Positions 43,201-50,869 of a stretch of DNA of 64,000 bases are shown piece by piece (within the stretch, counting starts at the first letter, position 1; the number at the start of each line of letters is the position of its first letter). Made by a program: the position numbers and the translations under genes. Source of the stretch: Bacteroides sedimenti. GTDB lineage: Bacteria > Bacteroidota > Bacteroidia > Bacteroidales > Bacteroidaceae. The notes under the pieces were generated by a model, which saw nothing but the letters and a program-made list of their open reading frames with translations, did no database searches and was not told the DNA's origin. The stretch covers positions 3,162,001 to 3,226,000 of the forward strand of contig NZ_AP028055.1 in NCBI RefSeq assembly GCF_040365225.1, in the 5' to 3' direction.

Positions 43201-44291
43201 CACCCCAAAATGAGAATATCTGCATCTCGGTTACAAATGATGGAGATTTGATTCCTAAAGAGTATGCTGAAAAGATTTTCGAACTATTTTTTAAACTCAA
43301 TGAAAGTACATGTGGATCTGGTATTGGTCTTCCATTCGCAAAATCATTAATCGAAATGCATAAGGGAAAAATATATTTGGATAACCAACAAAGTAACAAT
43401 ACTTGTTTTATTATTGAATTACCAATCCATCAAGATCATGCTATTCGCTTGCAATGTGAACATAATACCAATAGTCCAAAATCCGTGAAGAAAAAAGATG
43501 TTGGGGTAGAGATTGCAGGAGTTGGGGGACAAATTAGAAGAACAACTATTCTTTTTGTTGAAGATAATGATGAATTTCAATCTTTTTTGGCTGATCAACT
43601 GAGCGAAAAATATAATTTGTTATTAGCTTCTAATGGGAAAGAAGCACTCCAGATATTATCTCAAAAAAATATTGATCTCATCATTAGTGATATTATGATG
43701 CCTATTATGGATGGGATGTCTTTATGTAAGGAAGTGAAAGAGAACCTCAAACATAGCCATATTCCTGTTATATTACTGACTGCCAAAACAACACTCCAAT
43801 CAAAAATTGATGGAATGAAAATTGGAGCTGATGAATATATAGAAAAGCCTTTTTCTGTAGACTATTTAAAAGTTCGGATTGAAAATCTTCTTGAGAACAG
43901 AGAAAAGATTAAAAAAACGTATCAAAATTTACCTGAATTAACATTTGATGCGATTACTTATTCGAAAGCAGATGAAGAATTTCTCAATAGTTTAGTCGAA
44001 TTAATCCATTCTCGTTTAGATGAAGAAAATCTGGACGTAAATCAGCTTGCCTCAATGATGAATATGAGCCGTGCAACACTATATAGAAAAATTAAATGTA
44101 TTTCCGAATTGACTCCTAATGATTTTATCAGATTAACACGTTTAAAGAAAGCTGCTCAATTACTTCGTGAGAAAGAGTATCGGGTAAATGAAATTGCATC
44201 GATTGTCGGATTCGGTTCATCTTCTTATTTTTCGAAATGTTTCTTAAAACAATTTGGTATGCTTCCAAAAGACTTTGTAAAAAAAACATAA
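40269..44291 (+). CDS. Hybrid two-component system regulator (HTCS) of PUL 2
   Basis: A 1340-aa single-protein sensor and activator in the inner membrane. I start at ATG 40269, giving a signal/anchor MKRLESLLKIKLLIASLIL. Order: two periplasmic beta-propellers made of Reg_prop repeats (many W-F/V-G-T-x-x-G-L units, about 45-680), Y_Y_Y domain (about 700-775), membrane helix (about 787-807), HisKA with NITHEIRTPL (His near 846), HATPase with GSGIGLPFAKSLIEMHKG, receiver with VEDNDE and phospho-acceptor Asp in LIISDIMMP (about 1140), and C-terminal AraC-type DNA-binding domain (RLDEENLDVNQLASMMNMSR ... FGSSSYFSKCFLKQFG). It presumably senses a PUL 2 oligosaccharide in the periplasm and activates susC below and perhaps the divergent GH172 gene. 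Confidence 0.96.
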   Translation: MKRLESLLKIKLLIASLILFSEVLFSVVNANTSIKYYFRSLQVEDGLSQNMVYSILQDKQGFMWFGTQDGLNRYDGTAFKIFKFNISDSHSIGSNAIFSLMQDDSGLIWVGTSNGVYLYDPTLEYFSSLKVDDKLKTNIKGVVRDICKDRIGNVWFAVSNKGIFCYSPEGKVRQYILPLKQRNSNIRRILFDAEGNLWVATYWQGLYKMNVQTGRFTHYIIARNGQNSLDNDINDIYLLNQKTLLIGTSSNGVLSFDTQSCKFSTFLDKGASGNSLFVRRIFRAMNGELWIGTESGLFVYNLKTNKIVNLHHVPNDLYSISDNAVHSICQDREGGMWIGTFFGGVNYFSSSLAQFEKYYPMNNENSVSGKSISEFCEDDRQRIWIGTEDAGLNCFDPATGDFEKGFISAKNIHALLYDRGYLWVGTFSDGLFVMNLKIGQIHSYKNGSSVTSLNNNNIYSIYKDSSGTIWVGTMLGLHQYNLKTNDFTRIREHSINCQVNDIIEDKDGILWFATLGQGLYSYNKRNKRWKHYLYPMSNKLEKAKMITCLCVDSNKHLWVGSEGAGICMYNKSTDSFVNVRDKNNDLPNDVVYRLVVDKQGHIWGSTNKGLFLLNIQNGNIKHYTHSNGLLGDQFNYKSGMISSQGKLYFGGVKGFVAFYPDKLKIKRIPPNVVISSFQIFNKEIQPKAEDSPLDKSVTCTHEISIPNRNSMFSLGFAALSYVSPEEIKYEYKLEGRDNEWIPADQTRRVTYSKLPSGKYVFLVRASNGDGVWGKETALRINVLPPFYSTFWAYIVYIVVIISLVYISLRRYTHLLKNKAKRALQELNNQREKELYNAKIDFFTNITHEIRTPLTLIKAPLEDIMKHVNASNENWENLSIIERNTNRLLTLVNELLDFRKAESKGLNLNFVFADVVLVIKDTVSRFVPTANLKGITVDTMNCETAFYADIDCGILITVLSNILNNALKYANKNILIEFSPQNENICISVTNDGDLIPKEYAEKIFELFFKLNESTCGSGIGLPFAKSLIEMHKGKIYLDNQQSNNTCFIIELPIHQDHAIRLQCEHNTNSPKSVKKKDVGVEIAGVGGQIRRTTILFVEDNDEFQSFLADQLSEKYNLLLASNGKEALQILSQKNIDLIISDIMMPIMDGMSLCKEVKENLKHSHIPVILLTAKTTLQSKIDGMKIGADEYIEKPFSVDYLKVRIENLLENREKIKKTYQNLPELTFDAITYSKADEEFLNSLVELIHSRLDEENLDVNQLASMMNMSRATLYRKIKCISELTPNDFIRLTRLKKAAQLLREKEYRVNEIASIVGFGSSSYFSKCFLKQFGMLPKDFVKKT

Positions 44292-44635
44292 AGTCTCTTC
44301 GCATTGCATTTATAAAGAACTCATTTTATATGGGTTATTCCTTATTAAAAATACTGATCAAATAGAATGGTTTTTTCTGGCTACATATGCATCCCTCATC
44401 GGATGCAACATAAGTTGAAAATTGTTGTATACCAATTTTGAGAATCAACATCTTAAATCAGTAAAATGCCTTAAATGCAGACATTTTTATTCATTGTATC
44501 TCTATCTTGATACGATTTTATCTTTTTATGATACAATAATCTCCGGGTATCTTTTTGTGAGTTTGTATGTTTGCTCATCAGAAAAACATATTTTATATTT
44601 TGCTTAAATCAAGTTTAACCTTAAAGTTCATTACC
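44292..44635 (+). promoter_or_regulatory. Regulatory interval upstream of PUL 2 susC
   Basis: A 344-bp interval. It has a hairpin tgcatcc-ctcatc-ggatgca (44388-44407) and a TATGTTTG at 44566-44573 that matches the Bacteroides -7 element and would give a ~55-nt leader. No -33 element is visible, as expected for an activator-dependent promoter. Direct or inverted operator repeats for the regulator could not be identified by eye. Confidence 0.35.
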
Positions 44636-47600
44636 ATGAAGAATAAAAAGGATTTTGGACAGAAAATTTCGTATCAGAGCATTCGACGAATCTCATGCGG
44701 AGCACTAATGCTTGCTATAGTGGGATTCTCCGATTTTGCTCCAATGCTTTATGCTGACATTCATTCAAAAAGTGTCACAGAGTTGCAACAAAAAAAGGTG
44801 AGAGTCACAGGTGTAGTTAAAGACACAGAAGGCTATGGCCTTCCAGGTGTCAATTTACTTGTGAAAGGAACAACAATTGGTGCAATAACTGATATTAATG
44901 GAAAGTTTGAAATTGATGCCCCTGTGAATTCCACATTGGTGTTTTCATTTATTGGCTATGTAAATCAGCAAGTAACGATTGGTGAATCAAATCAGAATCT
45001 GAAAGTTAGTATGCGGGAAGATGAGCGAACATTAAGTGAAGTGATCGTTACTGGTGTGGCATCAGGAACACCAAAACAAAAATTAGGTTTCTCTATTGAG
45101 AAAATCTCTGCTGATAAATTGTTGAAAGTTCCTGCAACTGATGCTGCTTCAGCTTTACAGGGTAAAATCGCGGGTGTACATATTACAAAAACAAGTGGAG
45201 CTCCTGGTTCAGAGTCCGATGTGCAGTTGCGTGGTGTTAAAATGATATTCGGTTCTTCAAATCCATTATATATCATTGATGGCGTTCTTACAGAAAATGG
45301 TATGGCTGACGTTAATGCTGAGGATATAGAATCTATAGAAGTGTTGAAAGGTGCTGCAGCTTCTTCATTATATGGTTCACGTGCTGCTAATGGTGTAGTT
45401 AGTATTATTACTAAAAGAGGTAATACTATGGATGCCGGAAAAGTACAAGTAGATTTTCGTACTGAAATTGGGCAGAGTAAATTGGGATATGTGCCTAAAA
45501 GTAGTAAAGCTTCTAATTGTGTAATTGAGAATGGAAAAGCAAATTATGGCGTGACAGATCCAGATGAAGTGTATGATAATAAATATCCACTCACTTATAA
45601 TCATATTGATCAGTTCTTTAATCCTGGCACTTATCTAACTACACACTTGGCAGTAAAAGGTACTTCTGCAAATAATAAAATGAGCATATATTCATCCTTA
45701 CAAACAACTGATGACGCAGGAGTTGTTAAAATGGTTGATGGAATGAAAAGAACAAACGTTCGCGTAAATGTTGATTATCGTATCCTTGATAATTTGCTGT
45801 TTACAACCTCTAACCTATTTACACAGACCAAATCAGATGATCGTGCTTCGGGTGCTTTCGGCAGTTTGTATCGTTCTGATCCACAGGCTGATTTATTAGC
45901 ATTGAATGAGGATGGAAGTCCATATAAAGTAAATGCTAATAGATTGAACGATATAGTGAATCCTCTTTATACAATTTATAATACTATTAATCGTTCCGAA
46001 TCAGAAAAGCTGGTCTCTTTCTTCTCATTAAAGTATAATCCTGTTGATTATCTTACTTTTTCGGCATCATATGGCACAACCAGAACCAATGGTGAAAACT
46101 TTTACCTATCTCCTAAAGGTCTTTTAAATTATGACTTGACTCTTCAGGATGGGTATATTTCACGCAGCATGTGGAGAAACAATGAACAAACCTTAACGGT
46201 TGATGCTATGTTTAACAAAAAACTTGGTGATTTTAATACTAAGTTCAAAATACAATATCTGTACGAAGCCTCAAAATCATCTAATTTGTGGGGAGGAGGA
46301 AATGACTTAGGAATTGGTGGTAAGAATATTACTTCTGTTAATTTGTCGGCAAATCAATCAGCAAGTTCCTCATTATATAAAAATATTGCCAATAATTATG
46401 CTGGCATGACTGTTTTGGATTATAAAGATAAATATATTTTAGATGCCTTAGTTCGGCGCGATGCATCTTCTTTGTTTGGTAAAGATGTAAGATGGCAAAC
46501 ATTTTATCGTATATCTGGCGCATGGCGTATCACTGAAGACTTTAAAATTAATGGTATTAATGAATGGAAACTTCGTGCATCTTATGGTGTTGCAGGTTTA
46601 CGCCCTCCTTATGAAGCTCAGTATGAGGTGTATTCTTTGCAAAATGGGGTCCCTGGAAATATGGAAACGTTAGGAAATAGTAAACTGAAGCCATCTTTCT
46701 CGAAAGAAACGGAAATCGGAACTGATGTACGTTTCTTAGATCGATTTGATTTTAGTGTGAATTATTCTATTGCTAATAATACTGATCAGATACTTAAAGT
46801 CCCTGTTACTCCACTTTCTGGCGCCGCTTTTCAATGGCAGAATGCTGGAACAATTCAGACAAAGGTGTGGGAAGCATCTTTAAATGCAGATGTGATTCGT
46901 TCTAAAGATTGGAACCTGGACTTAGGACTTACTTTTGATAAAATAAAACAAAAAATTACCAAGCTGAATTGCACTCCATATATGTTGAATGGTACTGATT
47001 TCCGTATTGAAGAAGGTATTGATTTTGGAGTATTGTATTTACAGAAATTTGCAAGAAGTCTTGATGAGGTTATGAATCAGGTCCCAGCTGGTAGAAATGT
47101 TAATGAAGTTTTTGCAATTAATAATCAAGGTTTTGTTGTACGAAGAAGTGAAATTGGAACTATTAATGAAACCCCGGTGAAAGTGAAAGATGATAAAGGA
47201 AATATAGTTTCACTGCCAACCAAAAACCTGATACCTAATTTCAATCTGAATTTAAATGCAACTCTGAAATATAGAAATTTCACATTGTACATGTTGTGGG
47301 CTTATCAGAATGGTGGTCGTATTTATAATCACTCTGTTCGGTATAACACAGAACCCGCACTGTTCGATCAATCAGGCAAGCCCTGGAATGAAGTTAAAGC
47401 CGGCACATATTATAGCAATGGAGGTCAAGAAATTGGTATGTTAGGTTGGGGTAATGATGTTCTTTTGTTTGATGCAACATTCCTAAAACTGAGAGAATTA
47501 TCGTTAAGCTATGACTTTAAGCTAAAACCTCTTAACTCATTTGTGAAAAATATACGTTTGAGCTTCATAGGACGTAATTTACTGACATTTACTAAATATC

Positions 47601-47731
47601 CAGGATTTGATCCGGAGGGTGTTCAAGCTGATAAGAGTAAAGGTGTGGATTCTAATACATTCCGCTTCGAATCGAATGAACAATATCCTTTATATAAAAC
47701 GTACAGTGGATCTATAGCAATTACATTCTAA
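44636..47731 (+). CDS. SusC-like TonB-dependent outer-membrane transporter (PUL 2)
   Basis: Oligosaccharide importer, 1031 aa from ATG 44636. An earlier in-frame codon would add 23 residues before the signal sequence (CGALMLAIVGFSDFAPMLYA). There is no STN domain, in contrast to the PUL 1 homologue, consistent with control by a hybrid regulator instead of ECF/FecR. Carboxypeptidase-like domain (VTGVVKDTEGYGLPGVNLLV), plug with LSEVIVTGVASGTPKQKLGF and IESIEVLKGAAASSLYGSRA, then the barrel ending YSGSIAITF. The susD gene follows 18 bp downstream. Confidence 0.95.
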   Translation: MKNKKDFGQKISYQSIRRISCGALMLAIVGFSDFAPMLYADIHSKSVTELQQKKVRVTGVVKDTEGYGLPGVNLLVKGTTIGAITDINGKFEIDAPVNSTLVFSFIGYVNQQVTIGESNQNLKVSMREDERTLSEVIVTGVASGTPKQKLGFSIEKISADKLLKVPATDAASALQGKIAGVHITKTSGAPGSESDVQLRGVKMIFGSSNPLYIIDGVLTENGMADVNAEDIESIEVLKGAAASSLYGSRAANGVVSIITKRGNTMDAGKVQVDFRTEIGQSKLGYVPKSSKASNCVIENGKANYGVTDPDEVYDNKYPLTYNHIDQFFNPGTYLTTHLAVKGTSANNKMSIYSSLQTTDDAGVVKMVDGMKRTNVRVNVDYRILDNLLFTTSNLFTQTKSDDRASGAFGSLYRSDPQADLLALNEDGSPYKVNANRLNDIVNPLYTIYNTINRSESEKLVSFFSLKYNPVDYLTFSASYGTTRTNGENFYLSPKGLLNYDLTLQDGYISRSMWRNNEQTLTVDAMFNKKLGDFNTKFKIQYLYEASKSSNLWGGGNDLGIGGKNITSVNLSANQSASSSLYKNIANNYAGMTVLDYKDKYILDALVRRDASSLFGKDVRWQTFYRISGAWRITEDFKINGINEWKLRASYGVAGLRPPYEAQYEVYSLQNGVPGNMETLGNSKLKPSFSKETEIGTDVRFLDRFDFSVNYSIANNTDQILKVPVTPLSGAAFQWQNAGTIQTKVWEASLNADVIRSKDWNLDLGLTFDKIKQKITKLNCTPYMLNGTDFRIEEGIDFGVLYLQKFARSLDEVMNQVPAGRNVNEVFAINNQGFVVRRSEIGTINETPVKVKDDKGNIVSLPTKNLIPNFNLNLNATLKYRNFTLYMLWAYQNGGRIYNHSVRYNTEPALFDQSGKPWNEVKAGTYYSNGGQEIGMLGWGNDVLLFDATFLKLRELSLSYDFKLKPLNSFVKNIRLSFIGRNLLTFTKYPGFDPEGVQADKSKGVDSNTFRFESNEQYPLYKTYSGSIAITF

Positions 47732-47749
47732 TATTTAAAATAACTAATC

Positions 47750-49276
47750 ATGAAAAAGATAATATTATATATACTTTTAGGATGCCTGCCTTTATTTAGC
47801 TCCTGTGATTTATTTGAAAGTATGAACGTACCCAATGAAAATCAACCTAATATTAAAGACTTGGCCACTCCTAGTGAATTCTATTCCTTGTTGAGAAATG
47901 GATACAATACTTGGTACAACGGTTCTATTGCTGCCAGTCCTACTATGGCCTTTGCATGTGCTGATTTATTTCAATCCGGAACAAATAGTTGGGGATCAGG
48001 AATGGTTTGGTTCAGACCCCGCAGAGCATTATTTAATGATGATGCATCAGACCCTGTAATTATAATAAATTTTGGTGCTTGGTATAATTACTATGGTAGT
48101 GTTGGTAGTGCAATAAAAATGTCGAAGATGTTTGAAGATAAAGATTTCAAAATTCAAATGAATGGAGTAGACTATACTAATCGTGCCAAGGCTCATTCTT
48201 ACATTATTCAGGCTTTGCTTTATGGAAATATTGCATTACTATATGACAAAGCTTATTTATATACAGAAGAAGATGATGCTTTAACTTTTGATTTTGTGGC
48301 TAAAACAAAGAGTTATAAAGAGGTGATGAATTATGCTATTCAGAAATTGGATCAGGCCATATCTATCATAGAAAATGATCCTGTTGATAATGACCCAGCT
48401 TCAGTGATTGCAGGAGTTACTTTTGATAAGAACTTATTGTTGCAATTTGCAAATTCTATGGCGGCACGTTTTATTGCTTCAAATGCAAGAACACAGGCAG
48501 AGAATGCCCAAACAGACTGGAACAAAGTAAAAGCATATGCAGAGAAAGGTTTGAAACAAGACTTTAAGGTTGCGTATGAAGATGGTTGGAGAGGGAAAGT
48601 TATGACTCGTGATTATGGAATGAATTATTATGTCTTATTTAATTATAACTGGCTCAGAGCAAGTCAATGGTTGTTGCATAAAATGGCCCCCAATGACCCC
48701 AACGCTGTTAATCCTATCCCTGTTACTCCTGGAAGTGATAGTTTTAAAGATTGGCCGGCAATAGAAAATTGCCCAGATAAGCGATTAGGTAAGTATTTTA
48801 CATTTAGCAGTCTACGCAATTGGTTTGGGGCTGATCGTACAACTAGACCTGGTTATGGGACTTACATTCTCTCACAGTATCTTTATTCTCGATACTATGA
48901 TGTTGTAGAAAAAGAGGCTGGTGATATAGATCACTTCTTAAAGGCGGAAAATGACACTTATCTGGCTGAAGCACTCATTCGTACTAATGGTGACAAATCA
49001 AAAGTTGCCGAATTAATAAATAACTCTCGTGTAAATATCGGAGGATTATCACCTGCTAGTGCTAGTGAATCATATGATCAACTTGAAGAAAAATTGTTCT
49101 ATGAAAGATATGTAGAGTGTGATTTAGCATGGCCACAACTTGGTTTTTTTGATAGACGTAGAAATAAGGATCAGATGCTTGAAGGTACTATTAGACATTT
49201 CCCGATTCCGGGCCCTGAACTAAAACTGCATGGACAGCCACTTTATACATTCGGTGGAGTAGGGAATGAGATGTAA
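47750..49276 (+). CDS. SusD/RagB-like glycan-binding lipoprotein (PUL 2)
   Basis: A 508-aa surface lipoprotein with lipobox LFSSC (Cys20) after MKKIILYILLGCLPLFSS. It is predicted to close the PUL 2 SusC. TPR-type helices carry RAKAHSYIIQALLYGNIALL and DTYLAEALIRTNGDKSKVAELIN. The C-terminal KLFYERYVECDLAWPQLGFFDRR corresponds to the conserved ER-x-E-x-W/F-x-x-R region of SusD. It resembles the SusD_RagB_2/SusD-like group more than classical SusD. It lies between susC and a small lipoprotein gene, all closely spaced. Confidence 0.92.
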   Translation: MKKIILYILLGCLPLFSSCDLFESMNVPNENQPNIKDLATPSEFYSLLRNGYNTWYNGSIAASPTMAFACADLFQSGTNSWGSGMVWFRPRRALFNDDASDPVIIINFGAWYNYYGSVGSAIKMSKMFEDKDFKIQMNGVDYTNRAKAHSYIIQALLYGNIALLYDKAYLYTEEDDALTFDFVAKTKSYKEVMNYAIQKLDQAISIIENDPVDNDPASVIAGVTFDKNLLLQFANSMAARFIASNARTQAENAQTDWNKVKAYAEKGLKQDFKVAYEDGWRGKVMTRDYGMNYYVLFNYNWLRASQWLLHKMAPNDPNAVNPIPVTPGSDSFKDWPAIENCPDKRLGKYFTFSSLRNWFGADRTTRPGYGTYILSQYLYSRYYDVVEKEAGDIDHFLKAENDTYLAEALIRTNGDKSKVAELINNSRVNIGGLSPASASESYDQLEEKLFYERYVECDLAWPQLGFFDRRRNKDQMLEGTIRHFPIPGPELKLHGQPLYTFGGVGNEM

Positions 49277-49300
49277 TTAATAACTAAAGAAATAACAATT

Positions 49301-49663
49301 ATGAAAAAGATACTATTTATCCTGATTTTAGGATTTGTTGCAGTCTCTTGTGATAGAGATCTTGACTTTGATACAATTTCAGTGACACCTCCTGCTCTGG
49401 AAGTCCAGGTTGAAGGCCCTGCCGTGAATAATACATATCCAAAGATTTCTGGTGCGACTGTTGAACTTTTCAATAGCAATAACCAATCTCTTGCAACGGC
49501 AACTACTAATTCAGATGGTAAGGTTGTTTTTACCAAAGAACAATTAAAGGAAAAAGGAGTATTCAGAGTTACAGCCAGTAAAGATGGTAAAGTTGCAGAA
49601 GCTACTACTACATATTTGCTGTTAAATGATGGGATTACTTTACTTATTGTTTCCTTACAATAA
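49301..49663 (+). CDS. Small lipoprotein with carboxypeptidase-regulatory-like fold
   Basis: A 120-aa lipoprotein: MKKILFILILGFVAVSC gives a lipobox with Cys17, then acidic residues (DRDLDFD) that could favour surface export. The rest looks like a single Ig-like/CarboxypepD_reg domain (SGATVELFNSNNQSLATAT, NSDGKVVFTKEQLKEKGVFRV). Such small proteins after susCD often act as accessory surface glycan-binding or SusC-associated lipoproteins; that role is inferred. It starts 24 bp after susD. Confidence 0.8.
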   Translation: MKKILFILILGFVAVSCDRDLDFDTISVTPPALEVQVEGPAVNNTYPKISGATVELFNSNNQSLATATTNSDGKVVFTKEQLKEKGVFRVTASKDGKVAEATTTYLLLNDGITLLIVSLQ

Positions 49664-49679
49664 AATTTGAATGAACTAA

Positions 49680-49716
49680 GGCGATGAAATTCTCTGAAAT
49701 AAGGGAATTCATCGCC
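49680..49716 (+). terminator. Hairpin after the small lipoprotein gene
   Basis: ggcgatgaaattc (49680-49692) pairs with gaattcatcgcc (49705-49716) with one bulged A. Only a weak T-run follows, so it may attenuate transcription or protect the upstream susCD mRNA instead of fully terminating. Confidence 0.55.
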
Positions 49717-49750
49717 TTGTAAACAGCTTTTCAGCAAACGTGAATAAACT

Positions 49751-50848
49751 ATGAAAAACAAGATATCATTTTTCTTATTAATTACATTTAGCATGCTTTT
49801 TTCACAGACAGCAAATGCCAAATCAAGTGTTAATCGAAACGCTGATACGATAAAAGTAAAAGTCGCAGTAGTTTACGAAGACCCTGTTTTGTCTGAATAC
49901 GGTGGGAAAAGGATGCATGAATGTTTCCGTACTCCAAATGTTAAGCAACGGATATGGAATAATCCGATTAGATTATCATCAGATTATAAAGCAGCTTTAG
50001 AAGAGGTTTCAAGTCATGTAGTATGTTATGAAATAGTCGAAGAAATTCAGGCAAATCATTTCTTTACTTATTTAAAAAATGATCCTTTGAAAAGACATCT
50101 TACTGAAGATCAAATTGCTGTTTTATTGTCAGAACCTGATTGGAAAACGTTAAAAGAAATAGGTACCTCGTATGATTATGATGCAATGGTCAAATATTAT
50201 GGCTTTGATAAAAAAAGAGATAATAATGAAATAAATGAAGTTTGGGTGTGGACCTTCCCTTATGGTGGTATGTATGAATCACACATGATGGGGAAAGGTG
50301 CTTTCTGGTTGAATTCTGATCCGGACTCAACTTCAACTTGTATTGAATTACTTAGTATCATGGGACTTAATTATGAACGAGATTTAGCTTGTGCTTTAGA
50401 AAGCTATGGGCATCGTTTTGAATCAACAATGATGCAGGTATACGGTTGGTGGGCTTACGAAAATAAACAGAAGATATCAGAACTTACAAACTGGGAACGT
50501 TTTGCTGGATACATTAAGAATTACGATAAGTTTAATACAGGGAAAAGTCATATAGGAAATATTCATTTTCCGCCAAACGGAGAGTTTGATTATAATTGGA
50601 AAAATGACAAAAAAGTACTCAGTTACGCTGACGAGTGGTATAATTATCCCAATATAAAAGAAAAAAAAGCTAGATTGATTAATTGTGAAGAATGGAATTG
50701 TGACCATTTAGGCTATATGAAGTGGTGGTTTTCTCATATACCTCATTTTAAAGGCATAAATCCCAATGACGGAAAGTTAAATAATTGGTGGTATTATGTT
50801 GTGAACTATAACGAAGCTTTGAGAATGGAAAACCAATTGAAGAAATAA
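49751..50848 (+). CDS. Exported protein of unknown family (365 aa)
   Basis: Signal peptide about 1-23 (FFLLITFSMLFSQTANA), so exported. I do not recognise a characterised family. The most family-like stretch begins with EVWVWTFPYGGMYESHMMGK (about 165-184) and then GAFWLN. Later come MGLNYERDLACALESYGHRF (about 205-224), IGNIHFPPNGEFDYNWKND (about 267-285), INCEEWNCDH (about 309) and NNWWYYVVNYNEALR at the end. From memory, uncharacterised secreted proteins of other phyla share this pattern; I could not verify this. Clustered Glu, His and Trp residues suggest an enzyme active site or sugar-binding groove. It stands between the binding lipoproteins and large glycosidase-like genes, so action on the same glycan is plausible. 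Confidence 0.85.
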   Translation: MKNKISFFLLITFSMLFSQTANAKSSVNRNADTIKVKVAVVYEDPVLSEYGGKRMHECFRTPNVKQRIWNNPIRLSSDYKAALEEVSSHVVCYEIVEEIQANHFFTYLKNDPLKRHLTEDQIAVLLSEPDWKTLKEIGTSYDYDAMVKYYGFDKKRDNNEINEVWVWTFPYGGMYESHMMGKGAFWLNSDPDSTSTCIELLSIMGLNYERDLACALESYGHRFESTMMQVYGWWAYENKQKISELTNWERFAGYIKNYDKFNTGKSHIGNIHFPPNGEFDYNWKNDKKVLSYADEWYNYPNIKEKKARLINCEEWNCDHLGYMKWWFSHIPHFKGINPNDGKLNNWWYYVVNYNEALRMENQLKK

Positions 50849-50869
50849 AATATAACTTGAATTTATTCC

